From Trichomonas vaginalis G3 (lineage: Eukaryota > Parabasalia > Trichomonadida > Trichomonadidae), in NCBI RefSeq assembly GCF_026262505.1, contig NC_067206.1, positions 11,055,507-11,119,506 of the forward strand: DNA of 64,000 nt, written 5' to 3'. The stretch's first letter is position 1, and each line of letters opens with the position of its first letter. A program made the translations under genes and the position numbers. Shown in pieces: positions 1 to 10,001 of this stretch. The notes under the pieces are model-generated. The model did not search any database. It was not told the origin of the DNA and saw only the letters and a program-made list of their open reading frames with translations.

Positions 1-692
1 TTGGCTCCATCAATCGCGAACCATCTTATTTTTCAATGGACTGCGCACCTCAAATCACAAATGCTGTTGAAACAGCCATCCCCTTATGCCAGATCATTTG
101 GTGTGGCGTTCATGTGTTGCGCGCTGTCATGAGAAAGGCTGAAAAGTTTCAAGATCGTTCCAACTTCGAAACTTTCTATAACTTAATGAAGTTATTGGTC
201 TTTGGTTCTGAAGAGGAAGAAATTGATCCTGATGAAGTTTACAACAATTTAGAAGAAATTTTAAATGAGGAACCTGCTGCCCGTGAATACTTTGACCGAC
301 AGTGGCGCCATCATCTTGACAGGTGGATGCTTCGCTATAGAAATGAAGGAGATGGAACAAACAACATCTCGGAATCACATTTCAAGGTTTTGAAGCACCA
401 GTACTTCCCAGAAAGGCAAAATCTTCGACTCGATGAACTTGGCATCGAGTTATATTCCAGTGTTGTTCCTTCATTCCTGATTAAGTTGCAAATTAAAGGT
501 CTGGATTCAGAGAGAAGTGCTAAAATTATCAAAAAAGTCACAAGAGATTTCGAAGAAATGACACAATTTAAAAAAGTCGAATGCATCAGTATGCTTGAAG
601 CTGTTCAGAAAGGTCTGAAAAATGATACACTTGATCCCAACATTGTTTACTCAACATTAAAAATATTATTGCAAAGAAAACATTTGATTTAA
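1..692 (+). CDS. MULE transposase, C-terminal part (cut by window edge)
   Basis: The frame is open from base 3 and there is no start in the window, so this is the 3' part of a larger gene. The protein carries the second half of the Mutator-family DDE core: an Asp in YFSMDCA (aligned with WSADCA in the full copy at 58095) and the catalytic Glu region NNISESHFKVL (aligned with NNIAESHFHQL). Both copies share the CxVHVLRA block after the second Asp. The transposase would cut and paste the MULE DNA in the nucleus. Identity with the copy at 58095 is only moderate, so the two belong to different MULE subfamilies. Confidence 0.8.
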   Translation, partial: GSINREPSYFSMDCAPQITNAVETAIPLCQIIWCGVHVLRAVMRKAEKFQDRSNFETFYNLMKLLVFGSEEEEIDPDEVYNNLEEILNEEPAAREYFDRQWRHHLDRWMLRYRNEGDGTNNISESHFKVLKHQYFPERQNLRLDELGIELYSSVVPSFLIKLQIKGLDSERSAKIIKKVTRDFEEMTQFKKVECISMLEAVQKGLKNDTLDPNIVYSTLKILLQRKHLI

Positions 693-899
693 TAAACATT
701 TAATTTATTATAATTAATTTTTTATTACAGTATAGTAAAAAATGCTATAAATAAATTATTATATTTTATTAAAATGTGACTTTTAATAGTAAGTGAATAA
801 AATAAATCAGGAATTAGGAAAGAAATAAGGTTAATTAAAAATAATGAAAATTACAAGTTTAAGGTTAATGAAAAAGTGACAATGGGCGAGTTTGTCCCC
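1..899 (+). mobile_element. MULE (Mutator-like element), 3' part
   Basis: The right part of a Mutator-like DNA transposon that begins left of the window. It holds the C-terminal half of a transposase (to 692) followed by about 200 bp of AT-rich tail. The tail ends near 890-899 in a GTTTGTCCCCC sequence preceded by GTGACAATGGGCG. The reverse complement of this end (GGGGACAAA, later ATTAACCTTAAA) resembles the left end of the complete MULE at 57836 (GGTGACAAA, later ATTAACCTTAAA), so I take it as the terminal inverted repeat. The exact end is inferred from this comparison only. Confidence 0.6.
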
Positions 900-904
900 C
901 ACTC

Positions 905-1180
905 GAAATTAACTTTAAAAGTACTAAGTAAGATCATGAGATATAGCAATATATGTTTAAACCAACTTATATTTTGGTTGTACACCACTTGTATGTGCCG
1001 GATACCATTGTGTCAAATTTTTTCTGAAATTAACTTTAAAAGTACTAAGTAAGATCATGAGATATAGCAATATATGTTTAAACCAACTTATATTTTGGTT
1101 GTACACCACTTGTATGTGCCGGATACCATTGTGTCAAATTTTTTCTGAAATTAACTTTAAAAGTACTAAGTAAGATCATT
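905..1180. repeat. 121-bp tandem repeat, about 2.3 copies
   Basis: Units start at 905, 1026 and 1147 with GAAATTAACTTTAAAAG and repeat with a period of exactly 121 bp. The first two units look identical by eye. The array sits just beyond the MULE 3' end. The MULE at 57836 has another array of the same period downstream of its transposase, though with an unrelated unit. Confidence 0.9.
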
Positions 1181-1286
1181 TATTTTTGCATAATATAATG
1201 CCAATATGGTTTCTTTTGATTTTATTTCATTTATAAGCAAATCAGATTTACCCAAAAACTCCACTCCATAAGCGTTCATTTGCTAA

Positions 1287-1314
1287 ATTAAAAAGTGACA
1301 ATGAGATAGTCTGT
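1287..1314. other. second MULE-like terminal sequence
   Basis: AAAAAGTGACAATGAGATAG followed by TCTGTCCC resembles the end at 872-899 (AAAAAGTGACAATGGGCGAG, then TTTGTCCCC). It lies between the 121-bp repeats and the Polinton remnant. It may be the true outer end of a MULE carrying the tandem array, or the end of a second element. Confidence 0.4.
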
Positions 1315-1324
1315 CCCTTTCTCA

Positions 1325-1582
1325 TTTTTTCTGAAGTTTTTCGTTTCCAAGTTCTAAAATTTTACATGGATGATATTTAAACCCATTCAGGATTTAAACA
1401 ATGTTTAATTAATCGCGGAATATCTGACATCATCTATATATAGCTTCTTTTATAAAAGATAAAAAATTATTTTAAAATTAATGTTAATTTTTTTTAATGG
1501 TTTATAAATAAATATATTTTAATGCATCGTCTATATATAGATGTAACAAAAAAAGTCACTAAACCCGTCATATCCTACTACT
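1325..1582 (-). mobile_element. Polinton (Maverick) remnant, end fragment
   Basis: Reverse-complement match to the left end of the outer Polinton. The terminal stretch AGTAGTAGGATATGACGGG and the DNA up to the first codons of the TIR gene match 16000-16206, then the match jumps to about 17117-17172, near the end of the next gene. It is a broken, strongly shortened piece of a sister copy. Its inner side abuts a MULE-like end, as the outer Polinton does at 57836. The outer end (1582) again starts 5'-AG on the minus strand. Divergence from the larger copy is low, so it is recent. Confidence 0.8.
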
Positions 1583-1932
1583 AACATATCAAAACTAAGG
1601 ATAATGTTTTGAATATATAAGCAATAATACTTTGTCTAGAGAATTAAATTTGTGCTATCCAATTGTCAATTCTTTGAATTTTTTTTAATGCAAGATATCC
1701 CGGCATTGGCCTCAATGAATAAAATGCTTATCCTTCATAAGTAAATACATAATTTATGCTTAAACACAAAAAATAACACGAAAATTTTTGGCCAACATAT
1801 CAAAACTAAGGATAATGTTTTGAATATATAAGCAATAATACTTTGTCTAGAGAATTAAATTTGTGCTATCCAATTGTCAATTCTTTGAATTTTTTTTTAA
1901 TGCAAGATATCCCGGCATTGGCCTCAATGAAT
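1583..1932. repeat. direct duplication of ~137 bp with ~73-bp spacer
   Basis: AACATATCAAAACTAAGGAT begins at 1583 and again at 1794, and the two copies run in parallel to CTCAATGAAT at about 1720 and 1932. The first copy begins exactly where the Polinton remnant ends, so the duplication may record the insertion or a later repair event. Confidence 0.8.
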
Positions 1933-2161
1933 ATAAACTACATGCATCATAATATTAGTTTGTAATAGCATAAAAGCGAAATTCCTAATTTCTTCTCAAA
2001 TAAATTCCTAAAAAAACATCGGAATTAATGATTGGAAATAGGTCAAAAAAATTCCTAATATAAAACTTATACTTAAGATAAAATCAAAATTCGAAAATAT
2101 CTATTTTTCAAAACACGCATCCAAAAGCGAAAAAATTCGAAAAAATCATGTTCTTATAAAA

Positions 2162-2422
2162 CTCGCCGATTTTGCAATTTTTATCCGACCTGATGGAGAA
2201 ACAAGTTCGGCAGCTGATGGAAACGTGACTGAGACAGGGTTGTTCAAAGTTCCGAGAACACTCGGAATCAGTCTGATTTACAGAGAAAACGAGAGATCTG
2301 TTTACGGATTTCTCGGTTTGTCAGGAATGGTGCCACCACCGATTTTCAAGTTGCAGGTTGGATATCCAATAGCTTTCATCAATCACCAGGATGATATGTT
2401 AGATATGATTCATTTTAATTAA
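2162..2422 (+). pseudogene. C-terminal coding remnant, unknown family
   Basis: A short open stretch ending in TAA whose codon use looks more gene-like than its surroundings; it contains RPDGETSSADGN and VYGFLGLSGMVPPP. There is no ATG in a sensible position and no initiator motif, so it is most likely the tail of a truncated gene. I do not recognise the family. Confidence 0.25.
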
Positions 2423-2877
2423 AATAAAATTTTCTCTTTGTCTGTAAAATCAATGTTTTTGGCATCATTTGATCTATAATTTCAAAAGAAAATGCATGGC
2501 TTGTGTAAAATCATAATGATATTGTAATAAAATTCCTTTTGCTAAAATATTTTGTGCATATTTGACAAATCTTTCTGATGGCATACCATATAATTATAGA
2601 TTTTGTGTTTCGAACATAATTTTCTTGTTATTTCACTGCTTTCTTCATGTAGAATAACTTTGAATCATCTGTTAAATGGATTTTTCAAGCCACAATATGG
2701 GTACACAATGCTAATTAAGATAAAGATTATTCACTGTATCAAAATAAAGATAGAAAAATCTGGAAATATCACAAAACGAGATATGAAATAAATAAAGAGG
2801 ATATAAGTAGCTGCTTTGTGTTAATATAATATAACAAGTTTAGTATTTAACAATAAAACAAATAAAAAATAGAAAAA
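2423..2877. other. intergenic, nothing recognised
   Basis: AT-rich sequence between the coding remnant and the BTB-like gene on the minus strand. Short open frames here lack initiator motifs and coding character. Confidence 0.5.
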
Positions 2878-3849
2878 TTATTCTTCTTCAGCAAAATCAT
2901 TTGAATATTTAGTTTCATATGATTTTATCTTTGTAACGATGGATTTGAAGTCAGATCTCATTCTCCTTGAGTCGTTTTTGACCTTTCTTTGGAGATTATT
3001 CGCTCTTTGTTTTAATTCATCGATTTTCTCAAATGATTTCTCCTCATTTGCATCTATTACATCGGTTATGTCTTGTAAATTCTTTTCGACAACTCTGAAT
3101 CGATCTGTTAAAATATTTAACGAATTCTTGTTTCCTTGAAGAGATTCCATGGACTGTGAGACTGTCTGTATTTTGTCATTGATTCTTTGTATGTCTGATT
3201 GAGCTGTCTCGTTTGGAACTGCAAATTCTGGTCTTGAAAACAGTTTTTCTGCCTGGTTTGGTGTAAGTCTACTGATATCGATAACTGATATCAGCGGATA
3301 TGCTTCATCATGATATTTATCAAGCATTATCATGATAAAATTGAAAAGTTGATCATGATCAGAGTAAATAATGCTTTTTGATGGCACAATTGCTGTAATT
3401 TTCTCTAATGATAGTTCTGAAAACTTAGGAATCTTGATTGCTGCATCAAGTCTTGAAGAAATCACTGATGAAAACGCATTGAAGCAAGTATTGAACTCGT
3501 ATTTGTCTGCTTTTGCAATAATATCTTCTAGAGTAAAGTTATCATTAATAAAATCAGCAATTTTGTTTGAAGATTTTTCAATTTTCCAATCTATGAACAA
3601 ATCAAGCAATTCTATAGCATTTTCTTTAGTAATTTCTAAGTTATCTGTGTTAATAAATTTGATAAATGCTGTAACAGATTCTTTAGATATGTTGTCATTT
3701 AGATCAGCAAAATTTATTTGTAATATTTCATTACTCTCACGAAAATACGATGACAGTTCTGTAAATCTCTGCTTGTTAACGTTACTTGCCTGTTTTTTGT
3801 GTATCAAGCAGAAATCTTCTTTGTTTTGTACTAAGATTTGATTTTTCAT
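2878..3849 (-). CDS. BTB-like/coiled-coil protein (323 aa)
   Basis: The frame extends further upstream only through a GTG, so the first ATG (3849, MKNQILVQ) is taken as the start. Residues ~25-130 look like a divergent BTB/POZ fold of the kind expanded in trichomonads (FRESNEILQINFADLN, then an FIKFINTDNLEIT block). A helical BACK-like middle follows. Residues ~220-315 are a strong coiled coil (QRINDKIQTVSQSMES, KIDELKQRANNLQRK) and the tail is acidic (FAEEE). BTB domains usually mediate dimerisation or recruitment to cullin ligases; the role here is unknown. It is divergently arranged with a related gene 37 bp away, suggesting co-regulation. Confidence 0.75.
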   Translation of the reverse strand: MKNQILVQNKEDFCLIHKKQASNVNKQRFTELSSYFRESNEILQINFADLNDNISKESVTAFIKFINTDNLEITKENAIELLDLFIDWKIEKSSNKIADFINDNFTLEDIIAKADKYEFNTCFNAFSSVISSRLDAAIKIPKFSELSLEKITAIVPSKSIIYSDHDQLFNFIMIMLDKYHDEAYPLISVIDISRLTPNQAEKLFSRPEFAVPNETAQSDIQRINDKIQTVSQSMESLQGNKNSLNILTDRFRVVEKNLQDITDVIDANEEKSFEKIDELKQRANNLQRKVKNDSRRMRSDFKSIVTKIKSYETKYSNDFAEEE

Positions 3850-3886
3850 TATTTTAGAAAACGTGACAATTGTGTCACGTTTATTA
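3850..3886. promoter_or_regulatory. bidirectional promoter with perfect palindrome
   Basis: Only 37 bp separate the two divergent ATGs. The centre (3861-3880) is ACGTGACA-ATTG-TGTCACGT, a perfect inverted repeat with 8-bp arms and a 4-bp spacer. Its symmetry suits a dimeric regulator or one read in both directions. No second promoter fits in the space, so both genes should depend on it. Confidence 0.65.
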
Positions 3887-5470
3887 ATGGACACCCATTC
3901 TCAACCCAATTTAATACATAATGACAGTAGTTTTACGGTCAACTTACAAAGATTCCTTACAATCTCAACGTTTCTCTATAATCAATATCGGCCGGATGCA
4001 GGATTACCTATAAAATTAGTAGATAATCTTGATTCTGTTTCATTTTCGATATTCGTCAATTATATAAACGATGAATCTTTTCAAATTACTCAAAATAATG
4101 TATTATCGTTATTGAAATGTGCACTTGTTTATGATTGCAAAAATTTATACAATGAAATTCAAAAATTAATATGCCAATTCCAAAATATCGCGATTGCTAT
4201 TGAATCGTTGGTCATATTATCCCAATTCCAAGCTATATCAGAGATCATAGAAACATTTGTTGCGATAAATTATCAAATTTTCATGCAGCATCCAAATTTC
4301 ATCAGAATTCCATGTGGGACAATGCATAGAATTTTCACTTGGTACCATGTTGCTATTGATTTCAATACACAACCGATGATAAATTGCTTTTATCAAATGG
4401 CCAATCTTTATGGCATGGCCGCCACTCCTTTGTTCTTACTCTTTGACTATTCTTTATTACCTGAAGAGATAATTACATTTATCCAAGGCATGACTGTTCT
4501 TGACCGCGATGTTATTGGCCCTTTAGTACATTATCATTTTAAGAAATCCGCTGCAGAGAAAACCATGTTAGTCAACCAGATCAATAACCTTGAGAGTGAA
4601 TACCAGCGCTACCAAATGATATATTCACAGACAGAGCAACGGAATCGAATTCTTATCAGCAAAACAACTGAAAACGAATCACGCAAACAGTCATTAGTCG
4701 CAGAATTACAAGATATCGAGTCCAAATGCTCAGATCTCCAACAAAGTCTTGATAACATCCGTGCCAATTCCAACAAGTCAAACGACATTCTTCAGAAGTC
4801 AGTCATTGATACTCGTCAGACGAACATGGACATCGACGACATGGAATTGAACATCCAAGCACTGAAGAAACAACTCGAAGATTCGGCACAGCTCAAAGCA
4901 CAACTTGCGCAACAGCAGCAAGAACTGGAGAAGAAGATGTTCAATGACGACAAGAAAGTTTTCAACTCAGAACAAACACAAGAACAAGAATCATCACACA
5001 ATGAAATTGTTGTTTCTAGAGAAAACTATGTTGAACCTCTTCTCAAACCAGTAGATTTCAATGACAAAGACTTCGAAACAGCGTTCATCAACAAGAATGA
5101 TCTTAAGTTTGATCTAGCTGTCACGCCTTCCCTTAAGTACTCTCTAGACACTGAAGGAACACTTAGAATGGCTGAACTCCACATTCTATGGAGAAACTGC
5201 CAGAACGGAAACGCACGAGCTCTAACTGACTACGGAACACATATCTTGAGGACAGACCCTCTTTCATTCGACTTAGGAATGAACTACCTGGAGATGGCAG
5301 TCGAACACGATGAACCTTACGCGTTGTACAACTTAGCTTCACTGATACAAAATGGTAAAATAGGGGGAACAAAGGAAGAAGTAGCATTTTTGTTGGCAAA
5401 AGCAGCAAAATTTGGAGAACCTAACTCTGTATCTATTGTTAAGAGCTGCGTCAAAGTTGTAGAACTTTAA
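3887..5470 (+). CDS. BTB-like/coiled-coil/Sel1-repeat protein (527 aa)
   Basis: The start is the first ATG (MDTHSQPNLIHNDSS); the frame upstream continues only to a GTG. Residues ~10-110 resemble a divergent BTB (FTVNLQRF, VSFSIFVNYINDESFQIT), followed by a helical BACK-like region to ~215. Residues ~220-365 form a long coiled coil rich in Gln, Glu and Lys (LAQQQQELEKKMF). The C-terminal ~100 residues contain Sel1/TPR-like repeats (GNARALTDYGTHIL; LGMNYLEMAVEHDEPYALYNLASLIQNG; the next repeat starts LLAKAAKFG). Such Sel1 tails usually act in protein-protein interaction. It is divergent with the BTB-like gene on the other strand and probably functionally linked to it. Confidence 0.8.
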   Translation: MDTHSQPNLIHNDSSFTVNLQRFLTISTFLYNQYRPDAGLPIKLVDNLDSVSFSIFVNYINDESFQITQNNVLSLLKCALVYDCKNLYNEIQKLICQFQNIAIAIESLVILSQFQAISEIIETFVAINYQIFMQHPNFIRIPCGTMHRIFTWYHVAIDFNTQPMINCFYQMANLYGMAATPLFLLFDYSLLPEEIITFIQGMTVLDRDVIGPLVHYHFKKSAAEKTMLVNQINNLESEYQRYQMIYSQTEQRNRILISKTTENESRKQSLVAELQDIESKCSDLQQSLDNIRANSNKSNDILQKSVIDTRQTNMDIDDMELNIQALKKQLEDSAQLKAQLAQQQQELEKKMFNDDKKVFNSEQTQEQESSHNEIVVSRENYVEPLLKPVDFNDKDFETAFINKNDLKFDLAVTPSLKYSLDTEGTLRMAELHILWRNCQNGNARALTDYGTHILRTDPLSFDLGMNYLEMAVEHDEPYALYNLASLIQNGKIGGTKEEVAFLLAKAAKFGEPNSVSIVKSCVKVVEL

Positions 5471-5750
5471 TTATCTTGTTTTATTTTTTTGATATATATT
5501 AGATTTTTTTTTATAAATAAATATGTTTGCTTTTAATTATATATATTTGCAGTTACTTGGAATCTATTGATTTTTCTGTGATCTACCTTAGTTATTTGAC
5601 ATCTCTCAGACAACATCTACCTTTTCGAGAGGAAAAGGTAAGGCTTAAAGATACTGGAATTGCCCTCATATTTCCACCCAAATATCAAATAACCGCCCTT
5701 AATTTTTTTATAAAGAAATTAAAATTAACGTACATCAAAATTTTTATAGA

Positions 5751-7091
5751 ATGAGCGAAAAAATCTATGTGATTCGACGAAAAATCACAAAGGTTACTCC
5801 AACACCCATTCCAGATACAACGTTCAGACCACCATCAGCACGTAGAGTTACTCAACAAGAACCTATACCTACAACAGAATATTTCGAGAGATTATCAAGA
5901 GTAAAACCGCAACCAGAAGAAGAGGAAATTGAAGAAATACCAACATATACTAATGCACCACCTGAATACCAGGAGGTAGACTTCAGAGTTACGCATGGAC
6001 TACTCCAACGAAATGAATATATTATTAACAAAAACGTAAAACGAGAAATTGAAAGGAAAAATGCTGAGCCTGTTGAATTTAACAAATGGCAGCAAAAAAT
6101 GAAGAAAAAGGATGAAGACCAGAGAAAAGATTTGATTGCAAAAAGGCACTCAGATCTTGATAAGTGCAGAAAGCGTGCAAAAAAAGCCAAAGAAAACTTG
6201 ATCAAAGAACAATTAAATAATGGATCTCAAATACGTTCTGAAATACGAAAACAATTAGAACAAACTCAAGCTGAAATTGATGCAGAACGAGATGAAATAA
6301 GGCGACTAAAGAGAGAGATAGTTGATGGTGCTCCAATTGCTGTTGCAAAAATGATTAAAAAAAATCGAGATGAGACTAAGCAGATGAAAGAGCAATACAG
6401 AGATGATCTTCGTCTTATCAAGCGCCAGCAAACAATTGAAAGAGAAACTCGGGTTGCTCAGGCAAACAAAGTTCGAGAGGCCGCCAAAAATCATGAATTA
6501 ACAAATAGAGATCGATATGTTTCTCCAATTTCAATCACAACTTCTCATTTTCTCGCTGATCTAACAGATGAAGAAACGGAAAAACTTCGCGCCGAAAATT
6601 TAGCTGCACAAAAACAAAAAGTACAAGATTTAATTGAACAACACCGCAGAGCAAAAGAAGAAAAGATCAATCATATGATAGAATTACTAAACAAAGAAAC
6701 AGAATATAGAGCGAAGCAAGAAGAAGAACATGAAAGAGCTCGTCAAGCCAAAAAGGAAATGGAAATGAAGATTTTAGAAGAGAAAGAAAAAGAAGAAGCA
6801 GAGAAAATGCTAGCTCTGGAAAAGAAACTTGAAAAGAAGAGGAATGCAAGGATAAAAGAAGCCGAAGAAGCTGAAGAACACATGAAGCAGATACAAGCTA
6901 GAAATAGATATCTAGCAATAAATAAAAAGGCAATGAAGGAAAAAGCTTTTCAAGCCAAAACAGATGGAAACTTGAGAACAGCAAAAGAAAGACAAATGTC
7001 ACAACTTAAAACGGAAGATAGGAATACGCAACCAAAGAAGAAAAAGATTGAGCCAGAATTGACTAACTTAAAGAGCCTTCTTGGTATCTAG
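5751..7091 (+). CDS. long coiled-coil protein, possibly flagellar/cytoskeletal (446 aa)
   Basis: ATG at 5751 (MSEKIYVIRRKITK). Residues 1-75 are Pro/Thr-rich and probably disordered (TPTPIPDTTFRPPSARR). Residues ~100-425 are almost continuous charged coiled coil rich in Lys, Glu, Arg and Gln, resembling trichohyalin/plectin-homology proteins of axonemes. A non-helical break near residue 250 reads RDRYVSPISITTSHFL. The length and composition fit a cilia- and flagella-associated or cytoskeletal coiled-coil protein, but this is inference from composition. TCA lies about 15 nt before the ATG. Confidence 0.75.
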   Translation: MSEKIYVIRRKITKVTPTPIPDTTFRPPSARRVTQQEPIPTTEYFERLSRVKPQPEEEEIEEIPTYTNAPPEYQEVDFRVTHGLLQRNEYIINKNVKREIERKNAEPVEFNKWQQKMKKKDEDQRKDLIAKRHSDLDKCRKRAKKAKENLIKEQLNNGSQIRSEIRKQLEQTQAEIDAERDEIRRLKREIVDGAPIAVAKMIKKNRDETKQMKEQYRDDLRLIKRQQTIERETRVAQANKVREAAKNHELTNRDRYVSPISITTSHFLADLTDEETEKLRAENLAAQKQKVQDLIEQHRRAKEEKINHMIELLNKETEYRAKQEEEHERARQAKKEMEMKILEEKEKEEAEKMLALEKKLEKKRNARIKEAEEAEEHMKQIQARNRYLAINKKAMKEKAFQAKTDGNLRTAKERQMSQLKTEDRNTQPKKKKIEPELTNLKSLLGI

Positions 7092-8353
7092 TATATATAT
7101 TTATCATATTCCTTAAAATAAAATGTCTGTTTGTTGATATTATAAACAAAAAAAAACCATAACTAAAAAAAAATTATATCACGTCTTATACATTTTGATC
7201 AAATACGGTCAGTTATAATACAAACAGATTGTTTATTGATGTGAATCCAGGTGATTTTTTCGATTTCATACAAATTTCGGTATTTCTTTTATATTTGATG
7301 ATTAAGCGGATAATAAATTAATTGCAGTATTGTATAAGATATTCCTTCATCATTAGATTTAAAAAAAAAGATCTATAAATTTTTTACGAAATTTGTAAAA
7401 ACAACAACGAACTCTTTAACAATTGCACCTTACATATAAGGGTTTCGTTTTGCGAAAAAAACGTACAATACGCAATTTCGCTAAAAAAACATTTAGCTAG
7501 CAATTTCGATCTTTGACTCCACTCAAGACGTCACTTTTTTAATTTTGCGGTATCATATTTTTGGAAAATCTTTATGAATATTATATAAAAAGTCTCTTTA
7601 ATATCTATATTTCATATTTTTATCGATTTTTAAAGTTTTTGCGAAAAGTATTCAATTATTTTTGCTATTTGGTCGGGTAAATGTCAGATTTGCGACATTT
7701 TCTGATATGATATTCAGATTCTACGTTGATAATAATGCTTATAGAACCCTCTTGCTATTGTGTCAAAATTGCGAAACCGATAGCAAAAATATCTCGCAAT
7801 ATCAAAATTAAGATATTGAGTGAATTATGCATTATAGAGATTAAAAATCTGATTTGTGAAAACATCTCATCAGTTTCTAGCTAATTCAAAAATCTTTACT
7901 ATCTTATTCGATTAAAATGAAAAGGGAATAGTTTCATTATGCTTTAAATGACAGCCTTATAATATAATCATAGTTTTCGCTCAATATGCAGCATTTTTTT
8001 TCGAAATCTATGGTCAATATCCTAAATACTGATTGCTTTGCATTCAGATCTCTTACATTTTCTATACCCACATCACTATTCATTGCTATTCCTATCTTTT
8101 TCATTTTTGTTTGTTTCTCATAATTTCTCAAAAAACATGATAACTTGATATTTGTAAATATCATACTTTATAACGTAAATAAGAACTTGACCTGTTGTAA
8201 ACAGAAATTCATCAAAAGTGACACTTCAGAAAAGCTAAAATATTGAATTTTTGGAACTTTTGATAGAGCAAGTTTTTAAATATTAATTAAAGTAAATGTA
8301 TATTTTGTAAAGATTCTTTTTAATAAAAAAATAAAATTTTGAAGAAGAACACA
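7092..8353. other. gene-poor region
   Basis: About 1.26 kb of AT-rich DNA with no convincing gene. It has several GCGAAA/TTTCGC words (7450-7500, 7770-7800). A segment at about 8192-8226 (GAAATTCATCAAAAGTGACA) is found inverted at about 9325-9365, outside the right arm of the large palindrome, so the inverted duplication once extended further out. Confidence 0.5.
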
Positions 8354-9187
8354 AAATCTTCTGAAAAATAATATCACATAAACTCATATTATTTTCTAAT
8401 ATATAACTATTTTATATAAAAATCAAATTCAATGATCTTAAAAGCGAAGGATAAACCTCAAAATTTACGAATATAATGAGTGGGAATATAATGCTTATCT
8501 ATCATAAAACCATATGAAATATCAATTTTTGCTTTACGCCTAATTTTTGACGACAATTAGCAAAAAATGTTAAATGTTAACACTCAGTCCATTTGAATAT
8601 GAAAAATAAAATTGACTTTGATTAAATGTTTTTATTTATCATGCAATTCTTCTTGCGACCAAAGATTTGAATAAAAGTTCAAAAAAATATAAAACCAAAA
8701 ATAATTGTTATAATTTAAATGAAGAAGTAATTTAAAACGATTTTATTTATGATCAAATTTTATATATTTTTTGGATGAAATCCATTTTAATAGAATTTAT
8801 ATACTATTCATCTATTAGTAAACACTACCGTATATTATTTTTTAAGCTATCTTATTTTTTGAACTTTTATTCAAATCTTTGGTCGCAAGAAGAATTGCAT
8901 GATAAATAAAAACATTTAATCAAAGTCAATTTTATTTTTCATATTCAAATGGACTGAGTGTTAACATTTAACATTTTTTGCTAATTGTCGTCAAAAATTA
9001 GGCGTAAAGCAAAAATTGATATTTCATATGGTTTTATGATAGATAAGCATTATATTCCCACTCATTATATTCGTAAATTTTGAGGTTTATCCTTCGCTTT
9101 TAAGATCATTGAATTTGATTTTTATATAAAATAGTTATATATTAGAAAATAATATGAGTTTATGTGATATTATTTTTCAGAAGATTT
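8354..9187. repeat. large inverted repeat, ~333-bp arms, 168-bp loop
   Basis: 8354-8686 and 8855-9187 are reverse complements with no mismatch that I could find by eye (for example AAGCGAAGGATAAACCTC against GAGGTTTATCCTTCGCTT). The 168-bp centre is AT-rich and codes for nothing evident. No target duplication or known transposon end is visible. The perfect arms mean recent formation or active homogenisation. It could be a foldback element or an inverted duplication after a DNA break, and a transcript would form a long dsRNA. Confidence 0.9.
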
Positions 9188-10001
9188 CATTCTATATGCC
9201 TATGAAAAGTACTCTCAAAACTAACTTTTTCCTAATTATAATTAAATCTAGAATATTGTATTATGCTTAGTATTATTTCATTTTTCTCATTCAATTTAGA
9301 ATTTACAAATGTCAAAAAATTGAGAGCTGTCACTTTTGATGAATTTCTGTTTATTACAGACCTATTAAGAAAAGCAGTAATGAAAAGAAAATCTGAAATT
9401 CATAAAAATTACAAGTTTCTGATGACAATTAGCTTAATTAAACCAGGTACAAGATTATATAATTGTATTTTCTATCCAATTATCCATATAATATCTTATC
9501 CAGAAAAAATAACTTGATCAATACCAAATGATTTTTTAACTAGTAAATAAAGTATTTTCTTTACACACACATTGTATATCATAGTTTTTTTTTTGGTTTC
9601 GCAAAACATCCAAAAACAAATATGCTATAAAAGTGACAATTTTAGCAAAACGAAACCCTTATTACATATCAGCCAATTTGAAGTAATAAAATGGAGCCTT
9701 CAGAAGCAAAGAATAGGATCTGCAACTAAAATATTTTGGTGGTTTTTTATCAGAAAATTTTTTAACTTATTATTAAGAAAAACATTTTGTTTCAATATAA
9801 TGAAGTTGATGAATTCAAAAAAATCAAAACTTCGACACTTCACATTTATTTAAAAATTTTCTGTCCAATTCAATTTTTAATACTGTAATTTTTACAACTT
9901 TTCCCCAACTCCATTTTACCAAACGAAATTTAAAAATTTTGAAATGGTAATTTTTCCGTCCAATCAATAGTCATAAAATTTTTCCATCATATCACTTAAA
10001 T
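9188..10001. other. intergenic with initiator at its end
   Basis: Mostly AT-rich DNA without a gene. Contains the inverted partner (about 9325-9365) of a left-side segment. The last bases hold TCACTTAAAT (9991-10000) directly before the next ATG, matching the trichomonad initiator TCA(C/T)(T/A). Confidence 0.5.

Noticed and set aside
3371-3841. 156-aa plus-strand ORF opposite the BTB-like gene
   Set aside because: Antisense shadow of a gene with clear coiled-coil and BTB-like character on the minus strand.
7937-8164. 75-aa minus-strand ORF
   Set aside because: AT-rich low-complexity translation, no initiator and no family likeness.
9263-9853. plus-strand ORFs of 84 and 93 aa
   Set aside because: They partly overlap an old inverted segment, lack initiators and have intergenic-like composition.
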